DNA from: Epilithonimonas arachidiradicis
GTDB lineage: Bacteria; Bacteroidota; Bacteroidia; Flavobacteriales; Weeksellaceae
NCBI RefSeq assembly: GCF_003610695.1
Contig: NZ_RAQH01000006.1
Location: 1 to 64,000, forward strand
Direction of reading: 5' to 3'
DNA: 64,000 bases
Part shown: positions 40,967-49,750 of the stretch, one piece after another
Position numbering within the stretch: the first letter of the stretch is position 1
Layout: each line of letters opens with the position of its first letter
The notes under the pieces: generated by a model
Told to the model about the DNA's origin: nothing
What the model saw: the letters and a program-made list of their open reading frames with translations, nothing else
Databases searched by the model: none
Position numbers and translations under genes: made by a program

Positions 40967-43624
40967 TCAGCTTTTCTTGCCTCCGAACTTGTTTAGATTC
41001 ATCATTAGCGAGAGCATAAAATAACGTTTCAGGACAAGTTCTTCTCTGTCTTCGATGTAATTGTCACGGATGTTTCTTATGGCATTTTGACGTTGATTCA
41101 GAACATCATTGATGTTGAATCGCAGTGTCATTTGTTTTTTGTAGAATTTGTAATTCACACTGGCATTCCAGAAATAGGAAGTTCTGTTGAAGCCTGCCGA
41201 AATGTTATTATTCTTGGTCACATTGATATCGTTACTGAAATAAAGATTGGATTTCAAAAAATAATTCACCATTCCGATAGTGTAATTCTGTTGAGCCGCT
41301 CGCGTTTTATCAACCCGATAATTGGTGTAGTTGGAGAAATTATAATTGAGATTGGCAGAGCCTGTCAGATCCAGAATATCTCTCAGGTTGAGCCTCACAA
41401 TCATCTTCGGCGCAATATTGTAAATCGTGTTGGTGTATTGGACACCATCCACAAAACCTTTTCTGTGGGTGTAGCTTGTCAGAAATGATGGCGAAATTCG
41501 GAATTCATTTTTATCCCATTTGTAGGTTTTTGAAAAACGGCTATCCCAACTCAGCGTCTTGTTTCCGCTAATGTTGGCAAAAGTCCTGAACTGCCTTCCC
41601 GTATCGTCATAGTAAGAAAAATCGGAAACGTTATTCTCTGTATAACTGAATTTCAATGAAGTTGAGTAAGTAATATGTTTCGGAAGATTCTTATTCACAA
41701 AATAAATGGAGCTCGTATTTCTCCAGGTGCTTTTCAAATCAGGATTTCCCTGTGTGGTAAGCAACGGATTGGAAAGGTCTATATAAGGATTGAGCGCCGT
41801 CATCTGAGGTGCTGTAAAATCGCTTTGGTTGGATAGTTCCAAGGATTTGCTACTGGAAAATTTGTAAACAAATCTTGTGTTATAATTCGGGAAAATGAAG
41901 TTTTTTCTGAAATCGATATTGTCATTGTTGAAGAAAGAATGAAAATCGTTGTTGTTGATTTCCAGATTAGCATTGAAGAAAAACCGGAATTTGGTTTTGT
42001 TCAAATCATAACCCATCACAGCATAAAGTGAATTGATGTCTTGATTAATTGTATTAGACAACAAAGAATTGAATGTAGAAAATTCTCCCGTCACCGTATC
42101 AAAATCGTGAACCTTTCTATCATTTTTGAGTGACAGAGATTTGTAAGTAATTTCTGTGGAAACGATGGCCGAGTCGGAAACTGGTTCATCGTATCTTGCA
42201 TTGAAGCTAAAATCTGTGTTTTGATTTTTAGAAACTGAGCGCTGATTTCGGTAATCATTTTCTTCGGGAGACTGATGAAAAATGGTCGTTGTCAGATTAT
42301 AATCGGTGCCGCTGTTATCCATCACATTGCTGCTGACTGACGCAGAAAAAGTTCGTCTTTCTTTCTGAAATTTTCTTGTAATTCCTAATGATTGCGAAAA
42401 ACCATTATTGACAGATTTTTGTTTGACATAACCCGAGCTTGAATTGAGCAGAACATCATCCCGTAAGGTTACAGACTGATTGTCGGAAGTGCTTTCGGTG
42501 GTGTTGTTATTAAAATTGGAATTGAAAATAATGTTTGTGAACTTATCCAATTTCAAAATCGAATTAGCGCTGAATCCCAATCTTCGCAAATCCCTGTCGC
42601 CAGTACGTTCTGTGTTTCTGTCTAATTTGTAGTCGGGCAGAAAGGTGGTTCGGGCAGATTTGGAGAAAGTTTCGGAATTTCTTTCATAATAATTGGCATT
42701 CAGTCTGTCCAAATCGAAGTTATCAAACTTGTTAGAGTAGGTTGCATTCACAATTGTTGTACTGAAAATTCCGGCTCCGGAACCTGTTTTTCCGGATAAT
42801 CCTGCATTGATATTATTGGAACCTGCTGCTAATGAAAGGCGGGAATCCTGATTTATTTTTGTAAAGAAAATAGCACCGTCATAACGCTCATCCGAACCAT
42901 AGCCCAATCTGATGTTGCTTGTAACCCCAACTTTATTTTTAGGATTCATTTCAAAATTCACTGTGAGGCTGTCTGTGATTGGTGCTCTTCCTGTGAACTC
43001 TTCTTCCTTGGTTTTGGAAGTGGTAACCTGAATTTTTTTGATGATGTTGGCAGGAATCGTTTCCAACTCTATTTTTCCATTTTTATCAAACAATGGTTTC
43101 CCGTTGATATGGATTTTGCTCACAGATTTTCCGTTAACCGTAATTTTTCCATCCGCATCGATTTCGGCTCCAGGAATTTCTTTCACCAAGTCGTCAATTT
43201 TGGAATCAGGTTTTACTTTCAGAGAAGAAGCGTTGTACTCAACTGTATCTTTTTTAATTTTAATAGGTGAAACCGTGACTTTGACTTCTTCTATATTCGT
43301 TACAAGTTCTTTGCTGAGTTTGATTGTTCCGAGGTTTTCATTTTGATGGATAGATTCAAATTTTCGAGAGAACGCTTTGAATTTGTCTTCGGAAATCTGT
43401 AGAAATGAGGCTTCGTTTTGTGGAGGAATCTTGATGCTGAAGTTTCCGCTTTTACTTGTTCCAATGTAATTGATAATCGCCGAATCCTTTTGTTTCATCA
43501 AAGAAATAGTGATGTTTTCCAACGGATTATTATTTTCGTCCGTCACTTTTCCGGTTAGGCTGTAAGTCTGAGCATTCAGTTTTAGAAAAGCGAGAATGAA
43601 AATAAGCCAGAATTTTTTCATCAA
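40967..43624 (-). CDS. Outer membrane beta-barrel protein with regulatory-like and plug-like domains
   Basis: The 885-residue protein has a signal peptide (about 1-19), a carboxypeptidase-regulatory-like domain (about 22-110, with LTGKVTDENNNPLENITISL) and a plug-like domain (about 125-225, ending VTTSKTKEEEFTGRAPI). A large barrel of the OMP_b-brl_3 type follows. It resembles TonB-linked receptors but lacks a recognisable TonB box. A role in import or in outer membrane structure is possible. Its neighbours give no clue. Confidence 0.85.
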   Translation of the reverse strand: MMKKFWLIFILAFLKLNAQTYSLTGKVTDENNNPLENITISLMKQKDSAIINYIGTSKSGNFSIKIPPQNEASFLQISEDKFKAFSRKFESIHQNENLGTIKLSKELVTNIEEVKVTVSPIKIKKDTVEYNASSLKVKPDSKIDDLVKEIPGAEIDADGKITVNGKSVSKIHINGKPLFDKNGKIELETIPANIIKKIQVTTSKTKEEEFTGRAPITDSLTVNFEMNPKNKVGVTSNIRLGYGSDERYDGAIFFTKINQDSRLSLAAGSNNINAGLSGKTGSGAGIFSTTIVNATYSNKFDNFDLDRLNANYYERNSETFSKSARTTFLPDYKLDRNTERTGDRDLRRLGFSANSILKLDKFTNIIFNSNFNNNTTESTSDNQSVTLRDDVLLNSSSGYVKQKSVNNGFSQSLGITRKFQKERRTFSASVSSNVMDNSGTDYNLTTTIFHQSPEENDYRNQRSVSKNQNTDFSFNARYDEPVSDSAIVSTEITYKSLSLKNDRKVHDFDTVTGEFSTFNSLLSNTINQDINSLYAVMGYDLNKTKFRFFFNANLEINNNDFHSFFNNDNIDFRKNFIFPNYNTRFVYKFSSSKSLELSNQSDFTAPQMTALNPYIDLSNPLLTTQGNPDLKSTWRNTSSIYFVNKNLPKHITYSTSLKFSYTENNVSDFSYYDDTGRQFRTFANISGNKTLSWDSRFSKTYKWDKNEFRISPSFLTSYTHRKGFVDGVQYTNTIYNIAPKMIVRLNLRDILDLTGSANLNYNFSNYTNYRVDKTRAAQQNYTIGMVNYFLKSNLYFSNDINVTKNNNISAGFNRTSYFWNASVNYKFYKKQMTLRFNINDVLNQRQNAIRNIRDNYIEDREELVLKRYFMLSLMMNLNKFGGKKS

Positions 43625-43643
43625 ATGTTATAGTTTTCGGCAC

Positions 43644-43651
43644 CAAAAATA
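43644..43651 (-). promoter_or_regulatory. Candidate -7 box of the outer membrane barrel gene
   Basis: TATTTTTG on the minus strand matches TAnnTTTG, 19 bases before the start codon. It lies between the gene and the terminator of the gene upstream. Confidence 0.45.
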
Positions 43652-43654
43652 GAA

Positions 43655-43690
43655 AAAACCCCTGAAACAATCAGAGGTTTTAATTTTTAT
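43655..43690 (-). terminator. Terminator of the BON/SH3 unit
   Basis: AAAACCCCTGA faces TCAGAGGTTTT (one wobble pair in the minus-strand RNA), with T residues after the stem on the minus strand. Confidence 0.65.
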
Positions 43691-43702
43691 TAAGTTTTGA
43701 AA

Positions 43703-44119
43703 TTAAGCTTTCAAATATCTTGCGTAAGCATAACCTTCTTCGCCATCAGCAGTTTTGATTTTCCACCAATCGTCAGAAGATTGCTCAACCAAAGTTACTG
43801 TTTCACCTTTAGCCGCTTTTCCTACAACTGCAGCTTCCGTAGAAGGTTCCTGTCTGATATTAAGATTAGACTCATCAGTTGCAACAGTTAAAGAAGCGCC
43901 AGCTGCCAATCCGGAAACCTGAACATCGATATTAATATCGGTTGCTGTATAAGAAGAATCAATAGCGCCCAAAGCATTCCAAACTGAATCTTTTGCTGCG
44001 CTGCTAGACGCTTTTCCTGTGATATATAAAACACCGTCCTGTTCCTGAACAGAAAGATCCGAAAGCCCTGCAGACTGTGCTGCAGAAACTACACTTGCAT
44101 ATTTGTCTTGTAAACTCAT
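43703..44119 (-). CDS. BON-like domain plus SH3 domain protein
   Basis: The 138-residue protein has no obvious signal peptide. Residues 1-70 resemble a BON/LysM-like module (LSVQEQDGVLYITGKASS). Residues 75-138 form a bacterial SH3 domain (ESNLNIRQEPSTEAAVVGKA and GEEGYAYARYL). Such pairs bind cell-wall or membrane surfaces. The gene starts six bases after the stop of the BON lipoprotein gene, so the two are probably one unit. Without an export signal its location is uncertain. Confidence 0.7.
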   Translation of the reverse strand: MSLQDKYASVVSAAQSAGLSDLSVQEQDGVLYITGKASSSAAKDSVWNALGAIDSSYTATDINIDVQVSGLAAGASLTVATDESNLNIRQEPSTEAAVVGKAAKGETVTLVEQSSDDWWKIKTADGEEGYAYARYLKA

Positions 44120-44125
44120 TTGTGA

Positions 44126-44605
44126 TTATTTTACAGTGATTTTGTTATCGTATTTACCAATTTTAAGCGCATCTACAGATTCTTTTACTTTTCTTGCATT
44201 AGCAGCAGTTGTAGTTCCTGTCAATGTTAATGTCCCTGCAACATCTTCCGCTTTTACGCCTGGGATGTCTTTCAGCGCGTCATTTACTTTTTGAAGAACT
44301 GCTGCATCCACCATATTCACTTCCACAGGCGCGGCTACTGGAGCTACGGTTGCCATATCGTGAACATCTTTGATACCCTGAACTTTTTTAAGAGCGTCGA
44401 TAGCGGCTTGTTTATCTGCTTCGGTTGCAAAAACACCGCTTAGGTGAGCTTGTCCTTCTTTTACTTCAACAGAAGTTCCTGGATAAGCCGTGATTGCTGT
44501 GGTTGCCTGGGAAGTCAGTTCCGCATCAGAAACTTTCTTTTTGCAGGAAACGGCTGTCATTGATACCATCAATACAAGAGCCGCAATTTTAAATGTTTTT
44601 TTCAT
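44126..44605 (-). CDS. BON domain lipoprotein
   Basis: The 159-residue protein has a lipoprotein signal (MKKTFKIAALVLMVSMTAVS, then the cysteine at 21, followed by KKK). It carries two BON domains (about 30-85 and 98-159) with the pattern VEVKEGQAHLSGVFATEADK and its partner VAGTLTLTGTTTAANARKV. BON domains are thought to bind phospholipid and stabilise the envelope. The gene heads the unit with the BON/SH3 protein. The lysines after the cysteine do not settle its leaflet. Confidence 0.85.
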   Translation of the reverse strand: MKKTFKIAALVLMVSMTAVSCKKKVSDAELTSQATTAITAYPGTSVEVKEGQAHLSGVFATEADKQAAIDALKKVQGIKDVHDMATVAPVAAPVEVNMVDAAVLQKVNDALKDIPGVKAEDVAGTLTLTGTTTAANARKVKESVDALKIGKYDNKITVK

Positions 44606-44793
44606 AGGATAAAAATTAATTTATTTAGGTTGTGTTTTATAACTATTAAAATTGATGCCAAACAAAGCGGGCACAATCGCATTTTAATTTCAACTTTCGT
44701 CTTTAGTAAAATTAAAAACTTTTTTGATGCGACAATGGTTATTAAAAATATTTAACAGAATTTTATAAGTCGGTTAAAAAGATGAAATTCAAT

Positions 44794-45969
44794 TTAGCTG
44801 ATTCTTAGAAATTCCTTCGCTAACTCAATCATTTTCGGATCACCGGTATATTTTCCTTTTTCATCAGAGAGTTTTACTGTTGGGATCCACTCGTTATTGA
44901 TGCCTTTTACGCTGATGAGCTTCATTACTATATTCATTGGTTTAAGTCCGACATCATTGGTAAGATTGGTCCCGATCCCAAAAGAAATCCCGATTTTTCC
45001 TCTGCAGTAATTGGTGATTTCCTCCACCTTTTCGAGGTTAAGACCATCAGAAAAAATAATGTATTTGAATAATGGGTTGATGCCGTTCTTCAGATAATGT
45101 GCAATGGTTTTATCAGCGAATTCAAAAGGATCGCCGCTGTCGTGACGAACGCCGTCAAACAGCTTCGCAAATTTCTTATCAAACTGCTGGAAGAAAACAT
45201 CCGTTGTATAGGTGTCGGACAGTGCTACGCCTAAATCACCACGGTAAACATTGACCCAGTTTTCTAACGCAATGGAATTGGCCATCTTGAAGCCAAATTC
45301 AGCTGCGTGAAACATAAACCACTCGTGTGCGTGTGTGCCGATTGGTTTTACATTGTAAAGCATCGCCAAATGGACATTCGAAGTTCCTGTAAAAGTCGAT
45401 TTTTTATCCTGAATCAAAGCATCCATTACCAATCTATGAACTTTGTAAGAATGTCTTCTTCTTGTTCCGAATTCTGCAAAAGGAACTCCGAGTTCTGTCA
45501 AATGAACGGCTTTTTCAACGGTTTTGGAAATGACTTCTTCGTTAGTTTGTCTTTCCAGATGATTCATTTCGTAATGAAGTTCGCTGATGAGCGCAAGAAG
45601 CGGCACTTCCCAAAGAATGGTTCTGTACCAGAGACCTTCCACCGAAACTTTCAGCTCGTTGCCGTTTTGTTCAATCTTTACTTCCGTAGGATCGTAATGA
45701 AAACCTTCCAAAAAATCGAGGTAGGGCAGAGCCAGATATGGGCAAGTGATTTTCAGATATTTTTTTTCATCTTTGGTGAGCTTCAACTCCGCCATTGCGT
45801 TGACAGACTTTCTGAGTTCTTCTGCAAAACCTTCCGGAAACTGATGCTTTCCACGGTTGATGAATTCGTATTTTACAATCTCGTTCGTGAACAATTTCAC
45901 GACTGCATTTTGCATTGTAATCTTGTAGAAATCGTTATCCAGAATAGAGTTCAGTCGTATCTCGCGCAT
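44794..45969 (-). CDS. pncB: Nicotinate phosphoribosyltransferase
   Basis: PncB converts nicotinate to nicotinate mononucleotide with PRPP in NAD salvage. The 391-residue protein starts MREIRLNSILDNDFYKITMQ and has FAEFGTRRRHSYKVHRLVMD near 165, a cluster of basic residues and histidine typical of this family. HDSGDPFEFADK near 278 and FSDGLNLEKV near 310 bind PRPP. A full promoter lies upstream, one element of which lies in an inverted repeat. Identification is secure. Confidence 0.95.
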   Translation of the reverse strand: MREIRLNSILDNDFYKITMQNAVVKLFTNEIVKYEFINRGKHQFPEGFAEELRKSVNAMAELKLTKDEKKYLKITCPYLALPYLDFLEGFHYDPTEVKIEQNGNELKVSVEGLWYRTILWEVPLLALISELHYEMNHLERQTNEEVISKTVEKAVHLTELGVPFAEFGTRRRHSYKVHRLVMDALIQDKKSTFTGTSNVHLAMLYNVKPIGTHAHEWFMFHAAEFGFKMANSIALENWVNVYRGDLGVALSDTYTTDVFFQQFDKKFAKLFDGVRHDSGDPFEFADKTIAHYLKNGINPLFKYIIFSDGLNLEKVEEITNYCRGKIGISFGIGTNLTNDVGLKPMNIVMKLISVKGINNEWIPTVKLSDEKGKYTGDPKMIELAKEFLRIS

Positions 45970-45985
45970 AAAAATATCATTTAAA

Positions 45986-46014
45986 CAAATCTAAGGAATT
46001 GATGTTGATTACAA
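45986..46014 (-). promoter_or_regulatory. Promoter of pncB
   Basis: On the minus strand TTG (46012-46014), an 18-base spacer and TAGATTTG (45986-45993) match the consensus, 17 bases before the start codon. Confidence 0.6.
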
Positions 46015-46140
46015 GCCACAAAAGTCACAAAAACGCATAGGTTTTTTATATTCCAAAAGTTAAATAGAAATAGCGAATTTTGACGTATTCTTTTTTTAAT
46101 CCTTTATTTAGATTTTTCTTTTGTGCCTTTTGTGATTTGA
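46011..46140. repeat. Inverted repeat of the CACAAAAG type in a divergent promoter region
   Basis: ACAAGCCACAAAAGTCACAA (from 46011) faces TTTTGTGCCTTTTGTGATTT (ending near 46139). Each outer end contains a TTG at promoter-like spacing for the neighbouring divergent gene. Confidence 0.55.
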
Positions 46141-46171
46141 TTATTTATAAAAATAACAATCCTTACTTTTG
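46137..46171 (+). promoter_or_regulatory. Promoter of the small membrane protein gene
   Basis: TTG (46137-46139), a 24-base spacer and TACTTTTG (46164-46171) match the consensus, with a slightly long spacer. This box overlaps the first possible start codon of the frame. Confidence 0.5.
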
Positions 46172-46186
46172 TCAAAATTTTTTGAA

Positions 46187-46519
46187 ATGATAAAAGCGCT
46201 GATGTATTTCGTAGTTGGAACCCTGATTAGTTTTTTCTTGAGACGTTTAACAGGAGAACCTGCTGAGTTTTGGGTAGAACTTTACGTGGCTTCGGCTTTT
46301 GGAATCGGCTGGGGATTGGCATATTTTGTGGACCACCCGGAATGGTCGCTGCCAAAGAAAATGGGAATTTCCTTCATTGGAATTATTTTCCTGGTTGCTG
46401 TCGGATTGTTATGTTTTGATTTTGAAACTGCAGTTCCTTCCATTATCAAATTCTCTACAGTTTTTGTAGCCTATTATATGATCGCAAGTTTCCGGGAAAG
46501 CAAATCGTTGAGGTATTAA
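46187..46519 (+). CDS. Small membrane protein, hypothetical
   Basis: The 110-residue protein has three hydrophobic segments (about 4-22, 42-60 and 66-86), with GEPAEFWVELYVASAFGIG between the first two. No known family was recognised. The frame is open from a TTG at 46169, but that codon lies in the -7 box, so the ATG at 46187 was chosen. It shares a promoter region with the divergent pncB. A hairpin terminator follows. Confidence 0.7.
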   Translation: MIKALMYFVVGTLISFFLRRLTGEPAEFWVELYVASAFGIGWGLAYFVDHPEWSLPKKMGISFIGIIFLVAVGLLCFDFETAVPSIIKFSTVFVAYYMIASFRESKSLRY

Positions 46520-46538
46520 TTTTAGATTATATAATTTA

Positions 46539-46572
46539 AAAGCCGGACTTCGAAAAAAGCCCGGCTTTATTT
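46539..46572. terminator. Terminator between convergent membrane protein genes
   Basis: AAAGCCGG and CCGGCTTT arms are followed by T residues on the plus strand. An A-rich left side also gives a T tail on the minus strand. Confidence 0.7.
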
Positions 46573-47670
46573 TTAATGAATCATCAGGAAACTGATGACG
46601 GCTAAACCCATAACCAGAAACAGAAAGGCAAAAAAATTAAACATAAACAGAATGCTTCCAATGATAAAACTGACAACACCGTGCGTATGATAAACTTTAT
46701 AGTGCGCTATAAAAAAGTAAATGATGCTGTAAAAGAATATTACATTCATCAATAAATAGATAATGATACTAATTGAAGAATGGGTTACGTCTGCCAATTT
46801 ATATAAAAATGAAAATAATAAGATTGTCAGTAATAAGAAACTGAAATAATGTAAAGTGAAAATCCCGTGGTCAAAATACCACCATTTCTTCTTGTTGTGG
46901 AAAATCCACAGGAAAAATGCAAAAATCGGAAGATAAATGAACAACGCTTTCGGCAAATTATGGAAAGATATCTCACCTAGTTTTTTTAGAATTTCTCCTT
47001 TTGTAACACCATTTTCCTTCAGTTCAAAAAATTTATGACCAACAGGAACATTGATAAAGTCATAGAACGAAGGATTTTTTGCTTTTGCAGAATCAAACGA
47101 TTTTCTGTTGGTGTAACCATTATACTCAAACTTATCATCCAGCTTCTTGCTCATATCGAAACTATCCTCGATATCGCTTAATCTTGTAGAATCTTTCAGC
47201 AGAGTATTGATTCTATTAATCGCTACCGTATCTTTACCATTGCTAGGCGTGGTAGTTCTGATGCTATCCAGCATTTTGGTCGTCTCGGTAAGTCTGTTCA
47301 ATTTAAAAGCCTTCTCAGTCTGATCGGCTTTTTTGCCTTCAAAATTAATATCAAAAGGCGGGAAAACAGCGAACAGAAAAAATGTAATAAAACTGATAAA
47401 AATGTAAAGCTTAACCGGCGGAACAAACTTTTGTCTTTTGCCTTCCAGATAAGTATTGGTCAATTTACCGGGTTTGAAAAGAAGATTTTTAAGAGTTCCC
47501 CAAAATTGTCCGTCGTAATGCGTGAAGTCTTCTACAAAATGCGTGAAAAGATAATAGAAAGGCTGCCTGGTTTGGATGTTCTGTTGGCCACAGTGCGGGC
47601 AATAATGATCCTCCACAAGGTGTCCGCAATTAAGGCAATCTTTTTCTTCTCTCAGTTTTCCGTGGCTCAT
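46573..47670 (-). CDS. DUF3667 domain-containing membrane protein
   Basis: The 365-residue protein begins with a zinc-ribbon (CLNCGHLVEDHYCPHCGQ) followed by YLFTHFVEDFTHYDGQFWGT and KLYIFISFITFFLFAV, the signature of DUF3667. A charged soluble loop of about 120 residues separates the first membrane segment from about four C-terminal ones. The function is unknown. A -7 box lies about 17 bases upstream. Confidence 0.85.
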   Translation of the reverse strand: MSHGKLREEKDCLNCGHLVEDHYCPHCGQQNIQTRQPFYYLFTHFVEDFTHYDGQFWGTLKNLLFKPGKLTNTYLEGKRQKFVPPVKLYIFISFITFFLFAVFPPFDINFEGKKADQTEKAFKLNRLTETTKMLDSIRTTTPSNGKDTVAINRINTLLKDSTRLSDIEDSFDMSKKLDDKFEYNGYTNRKSFDSAKAKNPSFYDFINVPVGHKFFELKENGVTKGEILKKLGEISFHNLPKALFIYLPIFAFFLWIFHNKKKWWYFDHGIFTLHYFSFLLLTILLFSFLYKLADVTHSSISIIIYLLMNVIFFYSIIYFFIAHYKVYHTHGVVSFIIGSILFMFNFFAFLFLVMGLAVISFLMIH

Positions 47671-47686
47671 TTTATAGAATTTTCCT

Positions 47687-47694
47687 CAAAAATA
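47687..47694 (-). promoter_or_regulatory. Candidate -7 box of the DUF3667 gene
   Basis: TATTTTTG on the minus strand matches TAnnTTTG, 16 bases before the start codon. Confidence 0.4.
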
Positions 47695-47834
47695 TAAAAA
47701 TCCCGAATTATAAATAAAGCTTATTTGGACAAATTTCAGAAAGTTTTTGAGTAATTAATGATTCGTTAACTTATTAATTTTTAGAAAATTAAAATATTTT
47801 TCTGAGGAAAATTTTTCATCCGAGAAAAAATTCA

Positions 47835-47842
47835 TACCTTTG
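47835..47842 (+). promoter_or_regulatory. Candidate -7 box of the rplM-rpsI operon
   Basis: TACCTTTG matches TAnnTTTG, with the start codon 45 bases downstream. Confidence 0.55.
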
Positions 47843-47887
47843 CACACCCTTTAAGGGAAAATTATGTTTAATCGTAAACGATAAATT

Positions 47888-48343
47888 GTGAATACATTAA
47901 GTTACAAAACAGTATCGGCAAACAAGGCTACCGCTAATAAAGAATGGGTTGTGGTAGACGCTGCTGAGCAACCGTTGGGAAGACTAGCTTCTACTGTTGC
48001 AAAGATTTTGAGAGGTAAGCACAAAACGAATTACACACCACACGTAGATTGTGGAGATAACGTAATCGTTTTGAACGCTGGGAAAGTGACACTTTCCGGA
48101 AACAAGTGGGCAGACAAAACTTACATTTGGCACACTGGATATCCAGGTGGTCAGAAGTCTATGACTGCTGATGAGCTTAGAAAAAAAGATGCTCTTAAAG
48201 TATTGGAAAAATCTGTAAAAGGTATGTTGCCAAAAAACAGATTGGGTTCAGCTTTATTCAAAAACCTTTATCTATATGAAGGAACTGAGCACAAGCACGA
48301 AGCTCAACAGCCAAAAGTAATCAATGTTAACGAATTCAAATAA
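47888..48343 (+). CDS. rplM: 50S ribosomal protein L13
   Basis: The 151-residue protein has NKEWVVVDAAEQPLGRLAST, ILRGKHKTNYTPHVDCGDNV and WHTGYPGGQKSMTADELRKK, the L13 signature blocks. It starts with GTG, which places MNTLSYKTVSANKAT at the N-terminus as in other Flavobacteriia; the first internal ATG would lose conserved sequence. rpsI follows six bases after its stop. Confidence 0.97.
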   Translation: MNTLSYKTVSANKATANKEWVVVDAAEQPLGRLASTVAKILRGKHKTNYTPHVDCGDNVIVLNAGKVTLSGNKWADKTYIWHTGYPGGQKSMTADELRKKDALKVLEKSVKGMLPKNRLGSALFKNLYLYEGTEHKHEAQQPKVINVNEFK

Positions 48344-48349
48344 TTGAGT

Positions 48350-48736
48350 ATGTCTATAGTACACAAAATCGGAAGAAGAAAAACTTCTGTTGCAAGAGTT
48401 TATGTGAAGCCAGGGACTGGTAACATTACTATAAACGGAAAAGATGCTAAAACATATTTTTGTACAGATGTTTTAGTTTACAAAGTTAATCAGCCATTTT
48501 TATTGACAGAAACTTTGGGTCAGTATGACTTAACTGTTAATGTTTTTGGTGGAGGGATCACTGGTCAGGCAGAAGCGATCAGACTAGGAGTTTCTAGAGC
48601 ATTGTGTGAAATTAATGAAGAATTCAGATTGCTTCTTAAGCCACACGGATTGTTAACTAGAGATGCAAGAATGGTAGAAAGAAAGAAGCCAGGTCAGAAA
48701 AAAGCGAGAAAGAGATTCCAATTCTCAAAACGTTAA
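48350..48736 (+). CDS. rpsI: 30S ribosomal protein S9
   Basis: The 128-residue protein starts [19 protein letters not shown], with [20 protein letters not shown] in the middle and ends in the basic tail [12 protein letters not shown] that contacts tRNA in the 30S P site. The frame is open two codons earlier through a TTG; the ATG at 48350 is the family start. It lies downstream of rplM as in most bacteria. Confidence 0.97.
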   Translation: MSIVHKIGRRKTSVARVYVKPGTGNITINGKDAKTYFCTDVLVYKVNQPFLLTETLGQYDLTVNVFGGGITGQAEAIRLGVSRALCEINEEFRLLLKPHGLLTRDARMVERKKPGQKKARKRFQFSKR

Positions 48737-48916
48737 TTCTCAGACTTCGGATTCTGGGTTTTGGATTTCAGAGCTTTTTGGGTTCGTTATCTTCTACCAG
48801 AGATCTATTAATCTAACAAAAATTGCCCGTTACGTTTAGCATCCAAATTTTACTCCCATCTAAAGTAAAGTTGATTGCCGAAAAGCGGAAAGTAAACTAA
48901 CAAAAAACAAGAAAAC
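48737..48916 (+). promoter_or_regulatory. Leader region of rpsB, unassigned
   Basis: The 180-base gap holds no gene. Near the 3' end AGTAAAGTTGATTGCCG and CGGAAAGTAAACT are partly complementary, so a short leader structure is possible. A ribosomal-protein autoregulatory leader would be expected here on family grounds, but no known motif was recognised. Confidence 0.25.
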
Positions 48917-49678
48917 ATGGCAAAAGCAAATGTAAAAGACCTTTTAGAGGCTGGTGTACACTTCGGTCATATGACCAGAAAGTGGAATCCAAATATGGCT
49001 CCATACATTTTCATGGAGAAAAACGGTATTCACATCGTAGATTTACATAAAACAGCAGTTAAATTGGACGAAGCTTGTAGTGCTTTGGAAAAATTAACTT
49101 CTTCAGGTAAAAAAGTTCTTTTCGTAGCGACTAAAAAGCAAGCGAAAGAAGTAGTAGCAAAACATGCTGCAGAACTTAATATGCCTTACATCACAGAAAG
49201 ATGGCCAGGAGGAATGTTGACCAACTTCGTAACGATCAGAAAAGCGGTTAAAAAAATGAACGCTATCGATAAAATGAAGAAAGACGGAACATTCGAAACT
49301 CTATCTAAAAAAGAAAGATTGCAAGTAGATCGTCAAAGAGCTAATCTTGAGAAAAACTTAGGATCTATCGCAGATATGGTGAGATTGCCTTCAGCTATTT
49401 TTGTAGTTGATATTATGAGAGAACACATCGCGGTTACAGAAGCTAAAAAATTGGGTATCCCGGTTTTTGGAATCGTTGATACAAACTCAGATCCAAGAAA
49501 AGTGGATTTTGTAATCCCAGGAAATGATGATGCTTCAAAATCTATCGATATGATCCTTTCTGTTGTAGCAGACGCTGTAAAAGAAGGTCAATCTCAAAGA
49601 AAAGCAGAAAAAGAAAAATCTAAAGAAGAAGGCGAAAAAGTTTCTGCTGATGCAGATGCTGACTTTGATGCAGAATAA
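48917..49678 (+). CDS. rpsB: 30S ribosomal protein S2
   Basis: The 253-residue protein starts MAKANVKDLLEAGVHFGHMT and contains KKVLFVATKKQAKEVV, ERWPGGMLTNFVTIRKAV and GIPVFGIVDTNSDPRKVDF, all S2 signatures. A charged tail of glutamate, lysine and aspartate ends it. tsf usually follows rpsB in bacteria, but here a terminator follows and no tsf is present in the window. Confidence 0.97.
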   Translation: MAKANVKDLLEAGVHFGHMTRKWNPNMAPYIFMEKNGIHIVDLHKTAVKLDEACSALEKLTSSGKKVLFVATKKQAKEVVAKHAAELNMPYITERWPGGMLTNFVTIRKAVKKMNAIDKMKKDGTFETLSKKERLQVDRQRANLEKNLGSIADMVRLPSAIFVVDIMREHIAVTEAKKLGIPVFGIVDTNSDPRKVDFVIPGNDDASKSIDMILSVVADAVKEGQSQRKAEKEKSKEEGEKVSADADADFDAE

Positions 49679-49706
49679 AAATAATTAGAATTTTTTCTAA
49701 AATATA

Positions 49707-49739
49707 AAAGCGGTTCAACGATTTGAATCGCTTTTTTTT
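49707..49739 (+). terminator. Terminator of rpsB
   Basis: AAAGCGGTTCAA (49707-49718) pairs with TTGAATCGCTTT (49723-49734, one wobble) and is followed by T residues. Confidence 0.8.
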
Positions 49740-49750
49740 ATTAATTATTA

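Noticed and set aside
45307-45984. 225-codon plus-strand frame opposite pncB
   Set aside because: It is the shadow of pncB; the residues look like reversed coding sequence and no start signal is present.
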